Shown piece after piece: positions 37,837 through 45,491 of a stretch of DNA of 64,000 nucleotides (position 1 is the stretch's first letter; the number at the start of each line of letters is the position of its first letter). Origin of the DNA: DASZQL01 sp964391865 (GTDB lineage: Bacteria; Planctomycetota; Phycisphaerae; Phycisphaerales; UBA1924); the NCBI GenBank assembly GCA_964391865.1, contig CAYMNQ010000008.1:1-64000 (forward strand), given 5' to 3'. The position numbers were made by a program, and so were the translations under genes. Below the pieces are notes generated by a model. That model ran no database searches. It was not told the origin of the DNA and saw nothing but the letters and a program-made list of their open reading frames with translations.

Positions 37837-38519
37837 GTGCTGAGTGCTGAGTGCTGAAAAACCCGCCGGCGGGCGTGATGGTGTATGGCTCGGCTTTCGC
37901 CGAACGCCGTCACTGCGATTCCGATCGGCGGCGGGGCGGCGCGCTTGGTTGGCGTGCCGCTGGCCGACGCGGATCGTTCGAGCGGGGTTGTGAGGCCCCG
38001 CTCTCGCTCGGGCCGGGCGTCTGCAGCCGCCGACACGAGCGGAGGACGCCGCGAGGGCGCCCTGTACCTCTTCCGGTTTGCGTCACCGGCGCGCGCACAG
38101 GGCGTGACTTGCGAGGCTTGTTTTTGCGCGCGGGATTGCGCGGTTGGGCGTTGGGACGGGGGAGCGGGGGAATTTTGAAGTCGTTGAGATTTTCTTGGGA
38201 TGGGGCGGGAACGGGGTCGCCGGCGCGCGCACAGACGGTGACCTGTGAAGGTGGTCGCCGGGGGTTCGTCTGTGCGCGTGAGACGCCTGTCGAACGAAGA
38301 CACTGACCTGCAGGAACAGGTCAGTGGCACGAGGTCGTCTCTGCCCGTTGCGTACTGGGGCGTTGCCGTGCACGGCGGGCACGAGATCGGCTCCGAGCCG
38401 CCGAAGCCCGTGGCACGTTACGAGGCGTGCTACCCGCCCTTGCAACTGTCGTCGCAGTCCGCCGTACGATCTCACGGACTCCGCGTCACAGGCCGACACC
38501 GTCTGATTGGAGCGTCATC
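37837..38519. other. Long intergenic region with short repeats, no gene
   Basis: About 680 bases. It starts with three perfect TGAGTGC units (37834-37854, overlapping the preceding stop) and the palindrome CCCGCCGGCGGG. The 15-mer CCGGCGCGCGCACAG occurs at 38086-38100 and again at 38220-38234, each followed by a GTGAC. A strong hairpin lies at 38301-38326. No reading frame here has convincing protein character. Confidence 0.55.
38301..38326. other. Perfect 10-bp hairpin (CACTGACCTG / CAGGTCAGTG)
   Basis: Ten-base perfect arms with a six-base loop CAGGAA. A related hairpin with CTGACCGG / CCGGTCAG occurs at 59794-59813, so it belongs to a small family of CTGACC hairpins. There is no T run for an intrinsic terminator. 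Confidence 0.5.
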
Positions 38520-39053
38520 GTGCGACACCACAGCCACTCAGGTCCGCGTTTTATCGCGCGAAACGCCTTGCTTGCGTGCGTGCCGATCGTTGTGAGTGCT
38601 TGCGCTCACACCGAGGAGGTGCACACCGTGCCGCCTCCCGAAGCAGCGCAACGATCGACTGCGATGAACCGTGAACCAAGCACGGCGCTCATGCCGGCGG
38701 AGAGCGAGACGCCGATTGTGCTCACGGGGCTTGTTCAACGGATGCCGTGGACAAAGTCAGGAGAGTCTTGGAATGCGGGCGGAAGCGAGTACTTCGTGCT
38801 CGTCACGGATGAGCCAGGCTACGGAAACCCGCCGCGTTCGAGATGGATCATGCGGCCGACCGATGCGCATCCCTTCGAGACGTTCTCGCACTATGAGTCG
38901 CGGCGAGTTGAAATCACGGGGCGTCGTGCGGGGTCGATCGTCTTTGAGCCCGAATCGGGCACGCAGTATCCAACGCACAATCGAGTGCCCGGCAAAACAG
39001 TCCGCGGCGGCGGGATCATCGTGGATTCCATCATCGTTCTGACGGATCGGTGA
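38520..39053 (+). CDS. Putative lipoprotein of unknown function
   Basis: A 177-residue protein started at a GTG (38520) preceded by GGAG at 7 bases; upstream in-frame codons lack protein character. The N-terminus is basic, then hydrophobic, and ends in the lipobox VVSAC, so it is probably lipid-anchored. The mature part has a single compact domain: TPIVLTGLVQRMPWTKSGES, SEYFVLVTDEPGYGNP, RRVEITGRRAGSIVFEPE and a final IIVDSIIVLTDR. The pattern of beta strands with VLTG and VEITG suggests an OB-like fold, as in other small lipoproteins that bind ligands, but no family is recognised. The flanking regions are repeat-rich and it appears to be a single-gene unit. Confidence 0.7.
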   Translation: MRHHSHSGPRFIARNALLACVPIVVSACAHTEEVHTVPPPEAAQRSTAMNREPSTALMPAESETPIVLTGLVQRMPWTKSGESWNAGGSEYFVLVTDEPGYGNPPRSRWIMRPTDAHPFETFSHYESRRVEITGRRAGSIVFEPESGTQYPTHNRVPGKTVRGGGIIVDSIIVLTDR

Positions 39054-39121
39054 GAGCGCACCGCGCTCTGTTGAATTGCTCCCTCGCCCCTTCAGGGCTC
39101 CCGAACTTGGCAGGCACGATT

Positions 39122-39163
39122 CCGGGGGGTTCGCTCGCCCGTCGGGACTCGCTCAACCCCCGG
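39122..39163. other. Hairpin between convergent genes
   Basis: CCGGGGGGTT pairs with AACCCCCGG (one bulge), and the interior GCTCGCCCG/CGGGACTCGC extends it. It lies in the 164-base gap between the 3' ends of the lipoprotein and GNAT genes, where a shared terminator would be expected. Confidence 0.45.
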
Positions 39164-39217
39164 CAACGAGCCGCCCGCCCTTCGGGCCGAAGAACCGAGC
39201 GCTGCAACAGAGCAAGC

Positions 39218-39739
39218 TCACCGCAGATCACGATAGAAGTATGTCGTGCCACAGAACTCGCCTGCTGGGAAGAGGGCGTAGTTGGGGATGTCGCCCACGC
39301 GGACCCAGCCGAGCTTGGTGTAGAGGCGGGCCGCGTCGCCGTTGGTGACGGCGTCGAGGACGAGGAGCGTGCGGCCGCAGTCTTTGGCGAGTGATTCGGC
39401 GGCGCGCATGAGCTGCTCGCCCAGACCCTGGCGGCGGGCGCGGCGGTGGACGAGCATTTTCATGAGGTCGGCGCGGTGCGGCTGGTTGTCGGGGAGGTCG
39501 AGTTGGAGTTGCACGGTGCCGCAGATACCGTGAGCGTCTTCGGCGACGAGGATGGCGCGTTCGCCGTCAGCGACGGCGCGGGCGACGCGCTGCCAGAAGG
39601 CGAGGGCGCGCTCGCGCGGGAGGGGGAGCATGAAGCCGACGGAGGCGCCGCCCTCGACGCAGTCGATCAGGACGTCGGCGAGCTGGTTGATCTGTGCTTC
39701 GGTGATGGCGTGCAGGCGGCGCAGTATGGGCGTGGGCAT
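39218..39739 (-). CDS. GNAT family N-acetyltransferase
   Basis: A 173-residue acetyl-CoA-dependent acetyltransferase of unknown substrate. The ATG at 39739 (MPTPILRRLHAITEAQINQL) has GGAG 9 bases upstream; a TTG ten codons earlier is less likely because it runs into repeat DNA. GNAT landmarks: the beta-4 strand ICGTVQLQLDLPDN, the acetyl-CoA pyrophosphate loop RRARRQGLGEQLMRAAE (Q/RxxGxG/A) and the C-terminal ATNGDAARLYTKLGWVRVGD with the usual A-x-x-x-Y-x-K-x-G-F/W. Complete length for the family. Transcribed alone. Confidence 0.92.
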   Translation of the reverse strand: MPTPILRRLHAITEAQINQLADVLIDCVEGGASVGFMLPLPRERALAFWQRVARAVADGERAILVAEDAHGICGTVQLQLDLPDNQPHRADLMKMLVHRRARRQGLGEQLMRAAESLAKDCGRTLLVLDAVTNGDAARLYTKLGWVRVGDIPNYALFPAGEFCGTTYFYRDLR

Positions 39740-39775
39740 GGTGGTGGCTCCGGGCGTCGTGCTATTCAAGAATGG

Positions 39776-40015
39776 GACTCACCGCAGAGACGCAGAGGAC
39801 GCAGAAAATAGAAGAGCTCGGAAGCCACGGATTGCACGGATGGACACGGATTTAGGAAAGAATCGCGACGGACGATCACAGACTGCACGGACATTTTAAG
39901 ACTTTGGCGAGAGCTGTCCGCGAACGTGCGCTCGCGTCGGTGACCATCGCGTGATTCGTATCCGTGCCCATCCGTGGAATCCGTGGCTTCTTGTCTCTCT
40001 GCGCGGTCGACGAGA
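39776..40015. repeat. Composite inverted repeat of two dispersed repeat families (MITE-like)
   Basis: Left side: CACCGCAGAGACGCAGAGG, then AGCCACGGATTGCACGGATG and GACACGGAT. Right side, inverted: ATCCGTGCCCATCCGTGG, AATCCGTGGCTTC and TCTCTCTGCGCGG. The spacer between the inner arms is about 95 bases and codes for nothing visible. The nested inverted order suggests a folded or transposable unit rather than simple tandem decay. Confidence 0.6.
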
Positions 40016-40621
40016 TCAGTCGATGACGCGCTCGCCGCCGTCGTCGAGTTTTTGCGGGCGTTTCCAATATGCGTACTGCGGCACCCAGTCCTGCTCGCCC
40101 AGCCCGGCGAGGCTGAGGATGTGCCAGATGGGGCAGTAGAGATCGCCCGGGCCGAAGTTGGCGGCGTTGCGCTTGAAGATCTGATCGCCGCGGCGGGCGT
40201 AGGCGACGAGGCCCGGCGTGTTGTTGTGGCCGGGTTGGACGGATTGCTCTCTGATGTAGTCGCCGCCGGCGTGGGAAGCCATGCGGAAGCGCCAACCGCG
40301 CTGGTTGGCGAAGGCGCGCTGGACTTCCGGCGGGTCCTTCGACAGCAGCACGACGGCGTACGCGCTTTCGAGATGCGGCAGGAAGGCGTTGAGGCCGTCG
40401 GCCCAGAGGGTGCAGTATCGGCAGCCCTGCCCCATGTTGTGGATCGCGAAGAGTGTGTCGCGCCCGGCGAAGAGGTCGAGGAGCGTGGCGCTGCCGTCGA
40501 GCGTGTCGAAGCGGTAGTTCTTGACGGGGGTCGGCGCGGCGGCTCGGCGGAGCTCGTTGAGACGGGCGATCTTCTGCTCGATTTCCTGCTCGAGTTGCTG
40601 GTGTTCGTGCATGGCGTGCAT
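40016..40621 (-). CDS. DUF899 family thioredoxin-like protein
   Basis: A 201-residue protein from the ATG at 40621 (MHAMHEHQQLEQEIEQKI). An N-terminal coiled stretch leads into a thioredoxin-like fold: LFAIHNMGQGCRYCTLWADG carries the CxxC pair and the conserved TLWADG of DUF899, followed by AYAVVLLSKDPPEVQRAFAN and RGWRFRMASHAG. These proteins are thought to be redox-related, but their substrate is unknown. Upstream in-frame sequence comes from repeat DNA and is not coding. It is a single gene, 369 bases downstream of rlmE on the same strand. Confidence 0.87.
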   Translation of the reverse strand: MHAMHEHQQLEQEIEQKIARLNELRRAAAPTPVKNYRFDTLDGSATLLDLFAGRDTLFAIHNMGQGCRYCTLWADGLNAFLPHLESAYAVVLLSKDPPEVQRAFANQRGWRFRMASHAGGDYIREQSVQPGHNNTPGLVAYARRGDQIFKRNAANFGPGDLYCPIWHILSLAGLGEQDWVPQYAYWKRPQKLDDGGERVID

Positions 40622-40990
40622 TGTAGAGCGACTTCGGGATGAGATTTCACTGCGGAGGCGCGGAGGACGGGGAGAGAGACGTATTGAGACTTCTGACCAG
40701 TCGCACTTTGGAATGAGCTTGCTGTGCTGGAATCCTTCGTGGCGCTCCGTCGCTCCTTCGGAGCGAGTCTGAAGAGTCTCCCATGTTCCACGGGCTTCGC
40801 TCGAAGACTCGCTCCACCCGTGGCTACAACCCGACGGCCGCTCGGGCCTGAGAATGAGGATTTCAGCAGAGGTGGGTGAGCGGTCAGACGAGTTGTCAGA
40901 TGGGGCTGGCGCACACCTGACTGACTTCGCGTCGGCGTCGTCCGTCACCTCGCGCGGAGCGGCTCGTCGACGGCTTCTTTGTGCTCGATC
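40622..40990. other. Intergenic region with dispersed repeats
   Basis: About 370 bases, no gene. Contains a degenerate CACTGCGGAGGCGCGGAGG copy near 40646 and a self-complementary stretch around 40740-40830 (GCTCCGTCGCTCC / GGAGCGAG; CCACGGGCTTCGCTCGAAG / CCCGTGG). These are probably dispersed repeats rather than regulatory sites. Confidence 0.5.
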
Positions 40991-41605
40991 TCAAGTGGAA
41001 GGCGTGTCGGGCAGGAGTGTTCCGCGGTAGCCGGTGGCGATGATGTACATCTCGCGTGAGACTTCGCGGCTGGCTTTGGGCTTGAAGCCGCGGCAATACT
41101 CGAAGAGTGCCGTCACGTCTTTCTGGAAGCGCGGGTAGTCGGCGCCCTCGAAGGCTTTGATGGCGAAGGCGCCGCCGGGCTTGATGAGCGCGGGGAGCAG
41201 CGAGACCGTTTGGTCGCAGAGTCGGATGGAGAGTTCGTGGTCGTTGATGCCGTTGGTGTTGGGGGCCATGTCGGAGAGGATCACGTCGAAGCGGCCCTCG
41301 ACGAGCGCCGTGAGGTCCGCGGGGTTGGTTTTGTAGATGTCGCTGACGATGTGCTTCACGTTGTCCGGCATTTGGTGGCGGATGGTCTGCAGGTCGATGC
41401 CGAGGACGCGCCCGGACGGGCCGACGATTTCCGAGGCGACTTGGAGCCACGCGCCGGGAGCGCAGCCGAGGTCGAGGACGTAATCGCCCTTGCGGATCAG
41501 GCGTTTGGACTCCTGGATCTGCTGGAGTTTGTACGCGGAGCGCGCGACGTAGCCCTCGGCTTTCGCTTTCCTAAAGAACTCGTCGTGAAGAACTCGGCGG
41601 GGCAT
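40991..41605 (-). CDS. rlmE: 23S rRNA 2'-O-ribose methyltransferase RlmE (FtsJ)
   Basis: A 204-residue SAM-dependent enzyme that methylates the 2'-OH of the conserved uridine in the A loop of 23S rRNA (U2552 in E. coli). Seen: RSAYKLQQIQ with the first catalytic Lys, the SAM motif VLDLGCAPGAWLQ, the catalytic Asp in ILSDMAPNTNG, the second Lys in AIKAFEG and the Glu in SREMYI, giving the full K-D-K-E tetrad. Length matches the family (about 200-210). It is a single gene; unlike in many proteobacteria there is no adjacent ftsH. Confidence 0.95.
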   Translation of the reverse strand: MPRRVLHDEFFRKAKAEGYVARSAYKLQQIQESKRLIRKGDYVLDLGCAPGAWLQVASEIVGPSGRVLGIDLQTIRHQMPDNVKHIVSDIYKTNPADLTALVEGRFDVILSDMAPNTNGINDHELSIRLCDQTVSLLPALIKPGGAFAIKAFEGADYPRFQKDVTALFEYCRGFKPKASREVSREMYIIATGYRGTLLPDTPST

Positions 41606-41836
41606 GGATTATGCATGAGACAACGGCGTGGGTGCATCCGCTTCGATGCGTGAAACGATAGCGACTGAACTCCGAACCAGTCGTTGCGTGTCGGAGTTCG
41701 TTCGCTGCCGTTCGGTCGTCAAACCTGATAGATTTGCCGTTGCCGGCAGGGTGGAGTCGTCCGCTCGCCGCATCCGTGCGGGCGATGTCCGGTAGACCAA
41801 TGGCCTGCAAGGTTGCGCGGGCCGTGGGAGGTTTCT
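41606..41836. other. Divergent intergenic region between rlmE and the ABC export operon
   Basis: About 230 bases; promoters for both directions should be here, but no clear -35/-10 pair is visible. A GGGAGG ribosome site at 41826-41831 serves the adaptor gene. Confidence 0.5.
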
Positions 41837-43447
41837 GTGAAGCAGTTTTGGGCGGTCATGAAGTGGGTGCTCGGCATCGGCATCGTCGTGGTGCTGGTGT
41901 GCGGCGGCTCGGGCGTGTTCCTGTGGCCGAAGATCCAGAAGGTGATTGAAGAACAGCGGAAGGCCGCGGCGGGCAAGGCGGTTCAGGTCGCGAAGGCGTC
42001 GAAAGGCGAATTGACGCGCGTGGTGGCGGCGCCGGGGACGATCAAGGCGAAGAGCGAGGTTGAAATCTCGGCGCGCGTGGCGGCGAAGATCGAGAAGCTG
42101 CCCTTCAAGGAAGGCGAGAAGGTCAAGGCGGGCGACATCGTCGTCGAGCTTGATGCGAACGACCTGAAAGCGGCGCTCGACGGGGCGAGGGCGGGGCTGC
42201 TCGCGAACCTCGCGGCGCTGAAGACGGCGGAAGCGTCGGCGGCGTCGGACGAGGCGGCGCTGATCGGCACCAAGGCGTCGCTCGACAACGCGAAGCTCGA
42301 GTGGGAGCGGCAGCAGGAGCTGTTCAACTCGGGGGATGTGAGCCAGGCGGACCTCGACCGCGCCAAGGCGGAACTGGACCGTGCCCAATCAACTTTCGAG
42401 GCGCGGCGCGCGAGCCTGAGGGGCGTGCAGGCGGGCGTCGAAGCGGCGCAGGCACAGGTGAAGATCGCCGAGTCGCAGGTGAAGCGGGCCGAGGACAATC
42501 TGAACTACACGGTGATCAAGTCGCCGATCGACGGTTCGATCACCCAGCTCAACGTTGAAGTGGGCGAGTTGGCGGTGACGGGCACGATGAACAACCCCGG
42601 CACGGTGCTGATGAAGATCGCCGACCTGTCGGAGATGATCGTCGAGGCGCGCGTGGCGGAAGTGGACGTCAACCGCGTTGAAGAGGGGCAGCGCGCCAAG
42701 GTGTTCATCAACGGCTTCCCTGACATCACGTTCAACGGCACGCTGCGGCGCGTCGGTCTTGAGAGCCGCACACAGGCGGGCGACGCGACAACGTTCTTCA
42801 AGGCGGAGGTGGTGCTCGACCTCGACGGGCAGGCGATGTTCGCGGGCTTGTCGGCGAACGTGGATATCGAAACCGAGAATGTCGACGGCATCATCGTGCC
42901 CAGCCAGGCGGTGCTTGATAAGCGCATCGAGGACCTGCCGAAGGAGATCCGCGAGGGGAACTCGCTGGTTGATCAGGATAAGACGTTCGTGCGCGTGGTC
43001 TTCGTGAAGGACGGCGACAAGGCGGTGCTCCGCCCCGTGAAGGTCGGCGGCGGGAACCTGCAGAAATCAGCGATCACCGACGGGCTGCCCGAGGGGATGG
43101 AAGTGATCGTGGGGCCGTTCCGCGTGCTGCAGGAGTTGTCGCACAACACGGGCGTGCGGCTGATGGACGACGAGAAGAAGAAGGACGAGAAACCCGGCGA
43201 CAAGGCGGTCGCGGCGAAGGAGGCAAAGCCCGCGGACGGCGGTGCCGCCAAGTCGGACGACTCGAAGAAGGACGGCGCGACGACCGCGGACGCGTCGGGC
43301 ACCGCCGGTGCGGAGAAGAAGGACGAGAAGCCGGCGACGGTCGGCGAGAAGAAGCCCGACAGCACGGCGTCGCAGTCGGGCGGCGCGCCTCAGTCGTCGT
43401 CGGGCGGCACAACGACCGCAGCGAAGGGCGCGAGCGGCACGCGCTGA
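41837..43447 (+). CDS. MacA-like periplasmic adaptor of an ABC exporter
   Basis: A 536-residue membrane-fusion protein. The GTG at 41837 has GGGAGG five bases upstream; the first residues VKQFWAVMKWVLGIGIVVVL form the inner-membrane anchor. Then come a barrel/lipoyl half (GTIKAKSEVEISARVAAKIE, VKAGDIVVELDANDLKAALD), a long coiled coil (~residues 110-215), the second lipoyl half (VIKSPIDGSITQLNVEVGEL), a membrane-proximal domain, and an unusual ~110-residue Lys/Asp/Ala/Ser tail (KKKDEKPGDKAVAAKEAKPA). The tail has no counterpart in typical MacA. It is the first gene of a four-gene operon with ATPase, permease and TolC-like genes, forming a complete tripartite exporter for an unknown substrate. 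Confidence 0.9.
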   Translation: MKQFWAVMKWVLGIGIVVVLVCGGSGVFLWPKIQKVIEEQRKAAAGKAVQVAKASKGELTRVVAAPGTIKAKSEVEISARVAAKIEKLPFKEGEKVKAGDIVVELDANDLKAALDGARAGLLANLAALKTAEASAASDEAALIGTKASLDNAKLEWERQQELFNSGDVSQADLDRAKAELDRAQSTFEARRASLRGVQAGVEAAQAQVKIAESQVKRAEDNLNYTVIKSPIDGSITQLNVEVGELAVTGTMNNPGTVLMKIADLSEMIVEARVAEVDVNRVEEGQRAKVFINGFPDITFNGTLRRVGLESRTQAGDATTFFKAEVVLDLDGQAMFAGLSANVDIETENVDGIIVPSQAVLDKRIEDLPKEIREGNSLVDQDKTFVRVVFVKDGDKAVLRPVKVGGGNLQKSAITDGLPEGMEVIVGPFRVLQELSHNTGVRLMDDEKKKDEKPGDKAVAAKEAKPADGGAAKSDDSKKDGATTADASGTAGAEKKDEKPATVGEKKPDSTASQSGGAPQSSSGGTTTAAKGASGTR

Positions 43448-43473
43448 GCCGGGCGCGAGAACGGAGCAGACGC

Positions 43474-44259
43474 GTGGTCCCGATCATCCGAGTGCGCAAA
43501 CTGACGAAGGTCTACCGCATGGGGACGGAGCGCGTGCATGCGCTCGCGGGCATCGACCTCGACATCAACAAGAACGAGTTCGTGGCGATCATGGGCTCGT
43601 CCGGCTCGGGCAAGTCGACGCTGATGAACATCCTCGGCTGCCTCGACCGCCCTACGTCCGGAACGTACGAACTGAACGGGCATCCGACGGAGCGGCTCGG
43701 CGCGGGTGAGCTGGCGCGCATACGAAACGAAGAGATCGGGTTTGTCTTCCAGAGCTTCGAGCTTTTGTCCCGCGCGACGGCGCTGCAGAACGTGCAGCTC
43801 TCGCTGATGTACTCGCGGAAATACTGGCGCGGGTCGCGCCGGATCGCGAAGCAGTCGCTGGAACGCGTGGGGCTCGCGGAACGCATGTCGCACCGCCCGA
43901 ACCAGCTCTCGGGCGGTCAGCGGCAGCGCGTGGCGGTGGCGCGGGCGCTGGTGAACCGCCCGAGCATGCTGCTCGCCGACGAGCCGACGGGCAATCTCGA
44001 CTCCGTGACGAGCGAGGAGATCCTCGGGCTGTTCCATGAGCTGCACGATGAGGGGCAGACGATCGTGATCGTCACGCACGAAGAAGATATCGCCGGGCAC
44101 GCGGACCGGATCATCCGTCTAAAGGACGGCAAGATCATGAGCGACTACCCGACGAACGCGGACCCGATCCACCTGGCGTACATCGACCGGTCGCTGGAAG
44201 CGGCGAAGGTCCGGGCCGAAGCGACGCACCACCCGCACCTTCAGGAGACGCGGCCATGA
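43474..44259 (+). CDS. ABC transporter ATP-binding protein (MacB/LolD type)
   Basis: A 261-residue ATPase energising the exporter, started at a GTG (43474). Walker A GSSGSGKST, Q-loop FVFQSFELL, signature LSGGQRQRVAVARAL, Walker B LLADEPTGNLD and switch VTHEEDI are all intact. The closest group by its motifs is MacB/LolD (LNGxPTERL, EEIGFVFQ). A C-terminal extension of ~35 residues (SLEAAKVRAEATHHPHLQ) follows the core. It lies 26 bases after the adaptor and overlaps the permease gene by four bases. Confidence 0.95.
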   Translation: MVPIIRVRKLTKVYRMGTERVHALAGIDLDINKNEFVAIMGSSGSGKSTLMNILGCLDRPTSGTYELNGHPTERLGAGELARIRNEEIGFVFQSFELLSRATALQNVQLSLMYSRKYWRGSRRIAKQSLERVGLAERMSHRPNQLSGGQRQRVAVARALVNRPSMLLADEPTGNLDSVTSEEILGLFHELHDEGQTIVIVTHEEDIAGHADRIIRLKDGKIMSDYPTNADPIHLAYIDRSLEAAKVRAEATHHPHLQETRP

Positions 44260-45491
44260 TCGCGCGGCTCATCGTTCAAACCGTCTTCTTCGCCATCGGG
44301 CAGATGTGGGCGAACAAGGTGCGCTCGCTGCTGACGACGCTGGGCATCATCATCGGCGTGTGGGCGATCACAACGGTGATCTCCGCCGTGGGCGGGCTGA
44401 AGGGGTTCGTGCTCGACGAGTTCTCGAAGTTCGGCTCGAACAAGATTTTCGTGAACGGCGACATCCCCGACAGCCTGCGCGACAAGCTGACGTGGCTCGA
44501 CGTCCGCACGAGCGAGCCCGAGGCGGAGATGCTCCGGCGGAACGCCACCACGCTCTCCAAGGTGGCGATCCAGAGCAGCTACCGCAGCACCGTCCGCTAC
44601 CGTGAGAAGTTAAAGGCGGGGGTCGAGGTGACGGGAATCGAGCCGGACTGGCACGACATCGAGCAGCGCTACGTCAAGACCGGGCGGCCCTTCAACAGCG
44701 GCGACGACAACGAGGCGCTCCAGGTCTGTATCGTCAACGAGCGGGCGATTACCGAATTCTCGCTCGAGAACGGCGGGGTTGGTGAGTACATCTTCATCGA
44801 CGGGCGGCGCTACCTCGTCATCGGCGTGATCGAGGACAAGGAGATGAGCGTCATGTTCGGGGGCGGGGAGTCGCAGTCGGAGTTGCTCATCCCCTACTCC
44901 ACGCTCACCAAGGTGCGCAACTTCCGCTGGACCACGATCATCGCATCGGTCAAGTCGCCCGACATGACGGAGGACGCGGAGGAAGAGATCAAGTACCTCA
45001 TGCGCCGGCACCGCGACCTGCCGCCCGAGTGGGAGAACACGTTCGAGGTCTTCGCGTTCAAGCGCGTGACGGAGGGTTTCAGCAAGGTGGCCGACGGAAT
45101 GACGGTCGGCGCGGCGGTGGTCGTCGGCATCTCGCTTATCGTCGGCGGCATCGGGATCATGAACATTATGCTCGTTTCCGTCAGCGAACGGACGCGCGAG
45201 ATCGGGCTGCGCAAGGCGCTCGGCGCGCGCCCGGTCGTCATCCTGATGCAGTTCCTCATCGAGGCGGTGATCCTGTGCCTGATGGGCGGGCTGATCGGGC
45301 TGATCCTGGGGCAGGCGTCCACGCTGCTGATGCAGAATATCCCGGATCTGCCGCTAGAGAACGCGGAGATCCCGCTGTGGGCGATGATGCTCGCGTTCGG
45401 ATTCAGCGCCGGCGTCGGCGTCATCTTCGGCATGGGCCCGGCGATCAAAGCGTCGCGGCTCGACCCCATCGAGGCTCTGAGGCATGAATAA
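44256..45491 (+). CDS. ABC transporter permease (MacB/FtsX family)
   Basis: A 411-residue inner-membrane protein with the MacB-like layout: one N-terminal helix (SLLTTLGIIIGVWAITTVIS), a large periplasmic domain (residues ~50-270, including FNSGDDNEALQVCIVNERAI and SELLIPYSTLTKV), then three helices with the FtsX signature region GIGIMNIMLVSVSERTREIG and LRKALGARPVVILMQFLIEA. In the E. coli protein ATPase and permease are one chain; here they are separate, which is common. ATG overlaps the ATPase stop; its own end overlaps the TolC-like gene by eight bases. Confidence 0.94.
   Translation: MIARLIVQTVFFAIGQMWANKVRSLLTTLGIIIGVWAITTVISAVGGLKGFVLDEFSKFGSNKIFVNGDIPDSLRDKLTWLDVRTSEPEAEMLRRNATTLSKVAIQSSYRSTVRYREKLKAGVEVTGIEPDWHDIEQRYVKTGRPFNSGDDNEALQVCIVNERAITEFSLENGGVGEYIFIDGRRYLVIGVIEDKEMSVMFGGGESQSELLIPYSTLTKVRNFRWTTIIASVKSPDMTEDAEEEIKYLMRRHRDLPPEWENTFEVFAFKRVTEGFSKVADGMTVGAAVVVGISLIVGGIGIMNIMLVSVSERTREIGLRKALGARPVVILMQFLIEAVILCLMGGLIGLILGQASTLLMQNIPDLPLENAEIPLWAMMLAFGFSAGVGVIFGMGPAIKASRLDPIEALRHE

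Noticed and set aside
37834..37854. (TGAGTGC)x3 as a regulatory iteron
   Set aside because: Three units overlapping a stop codon with no replication or regulatory gene nearby; probably simple slippage.
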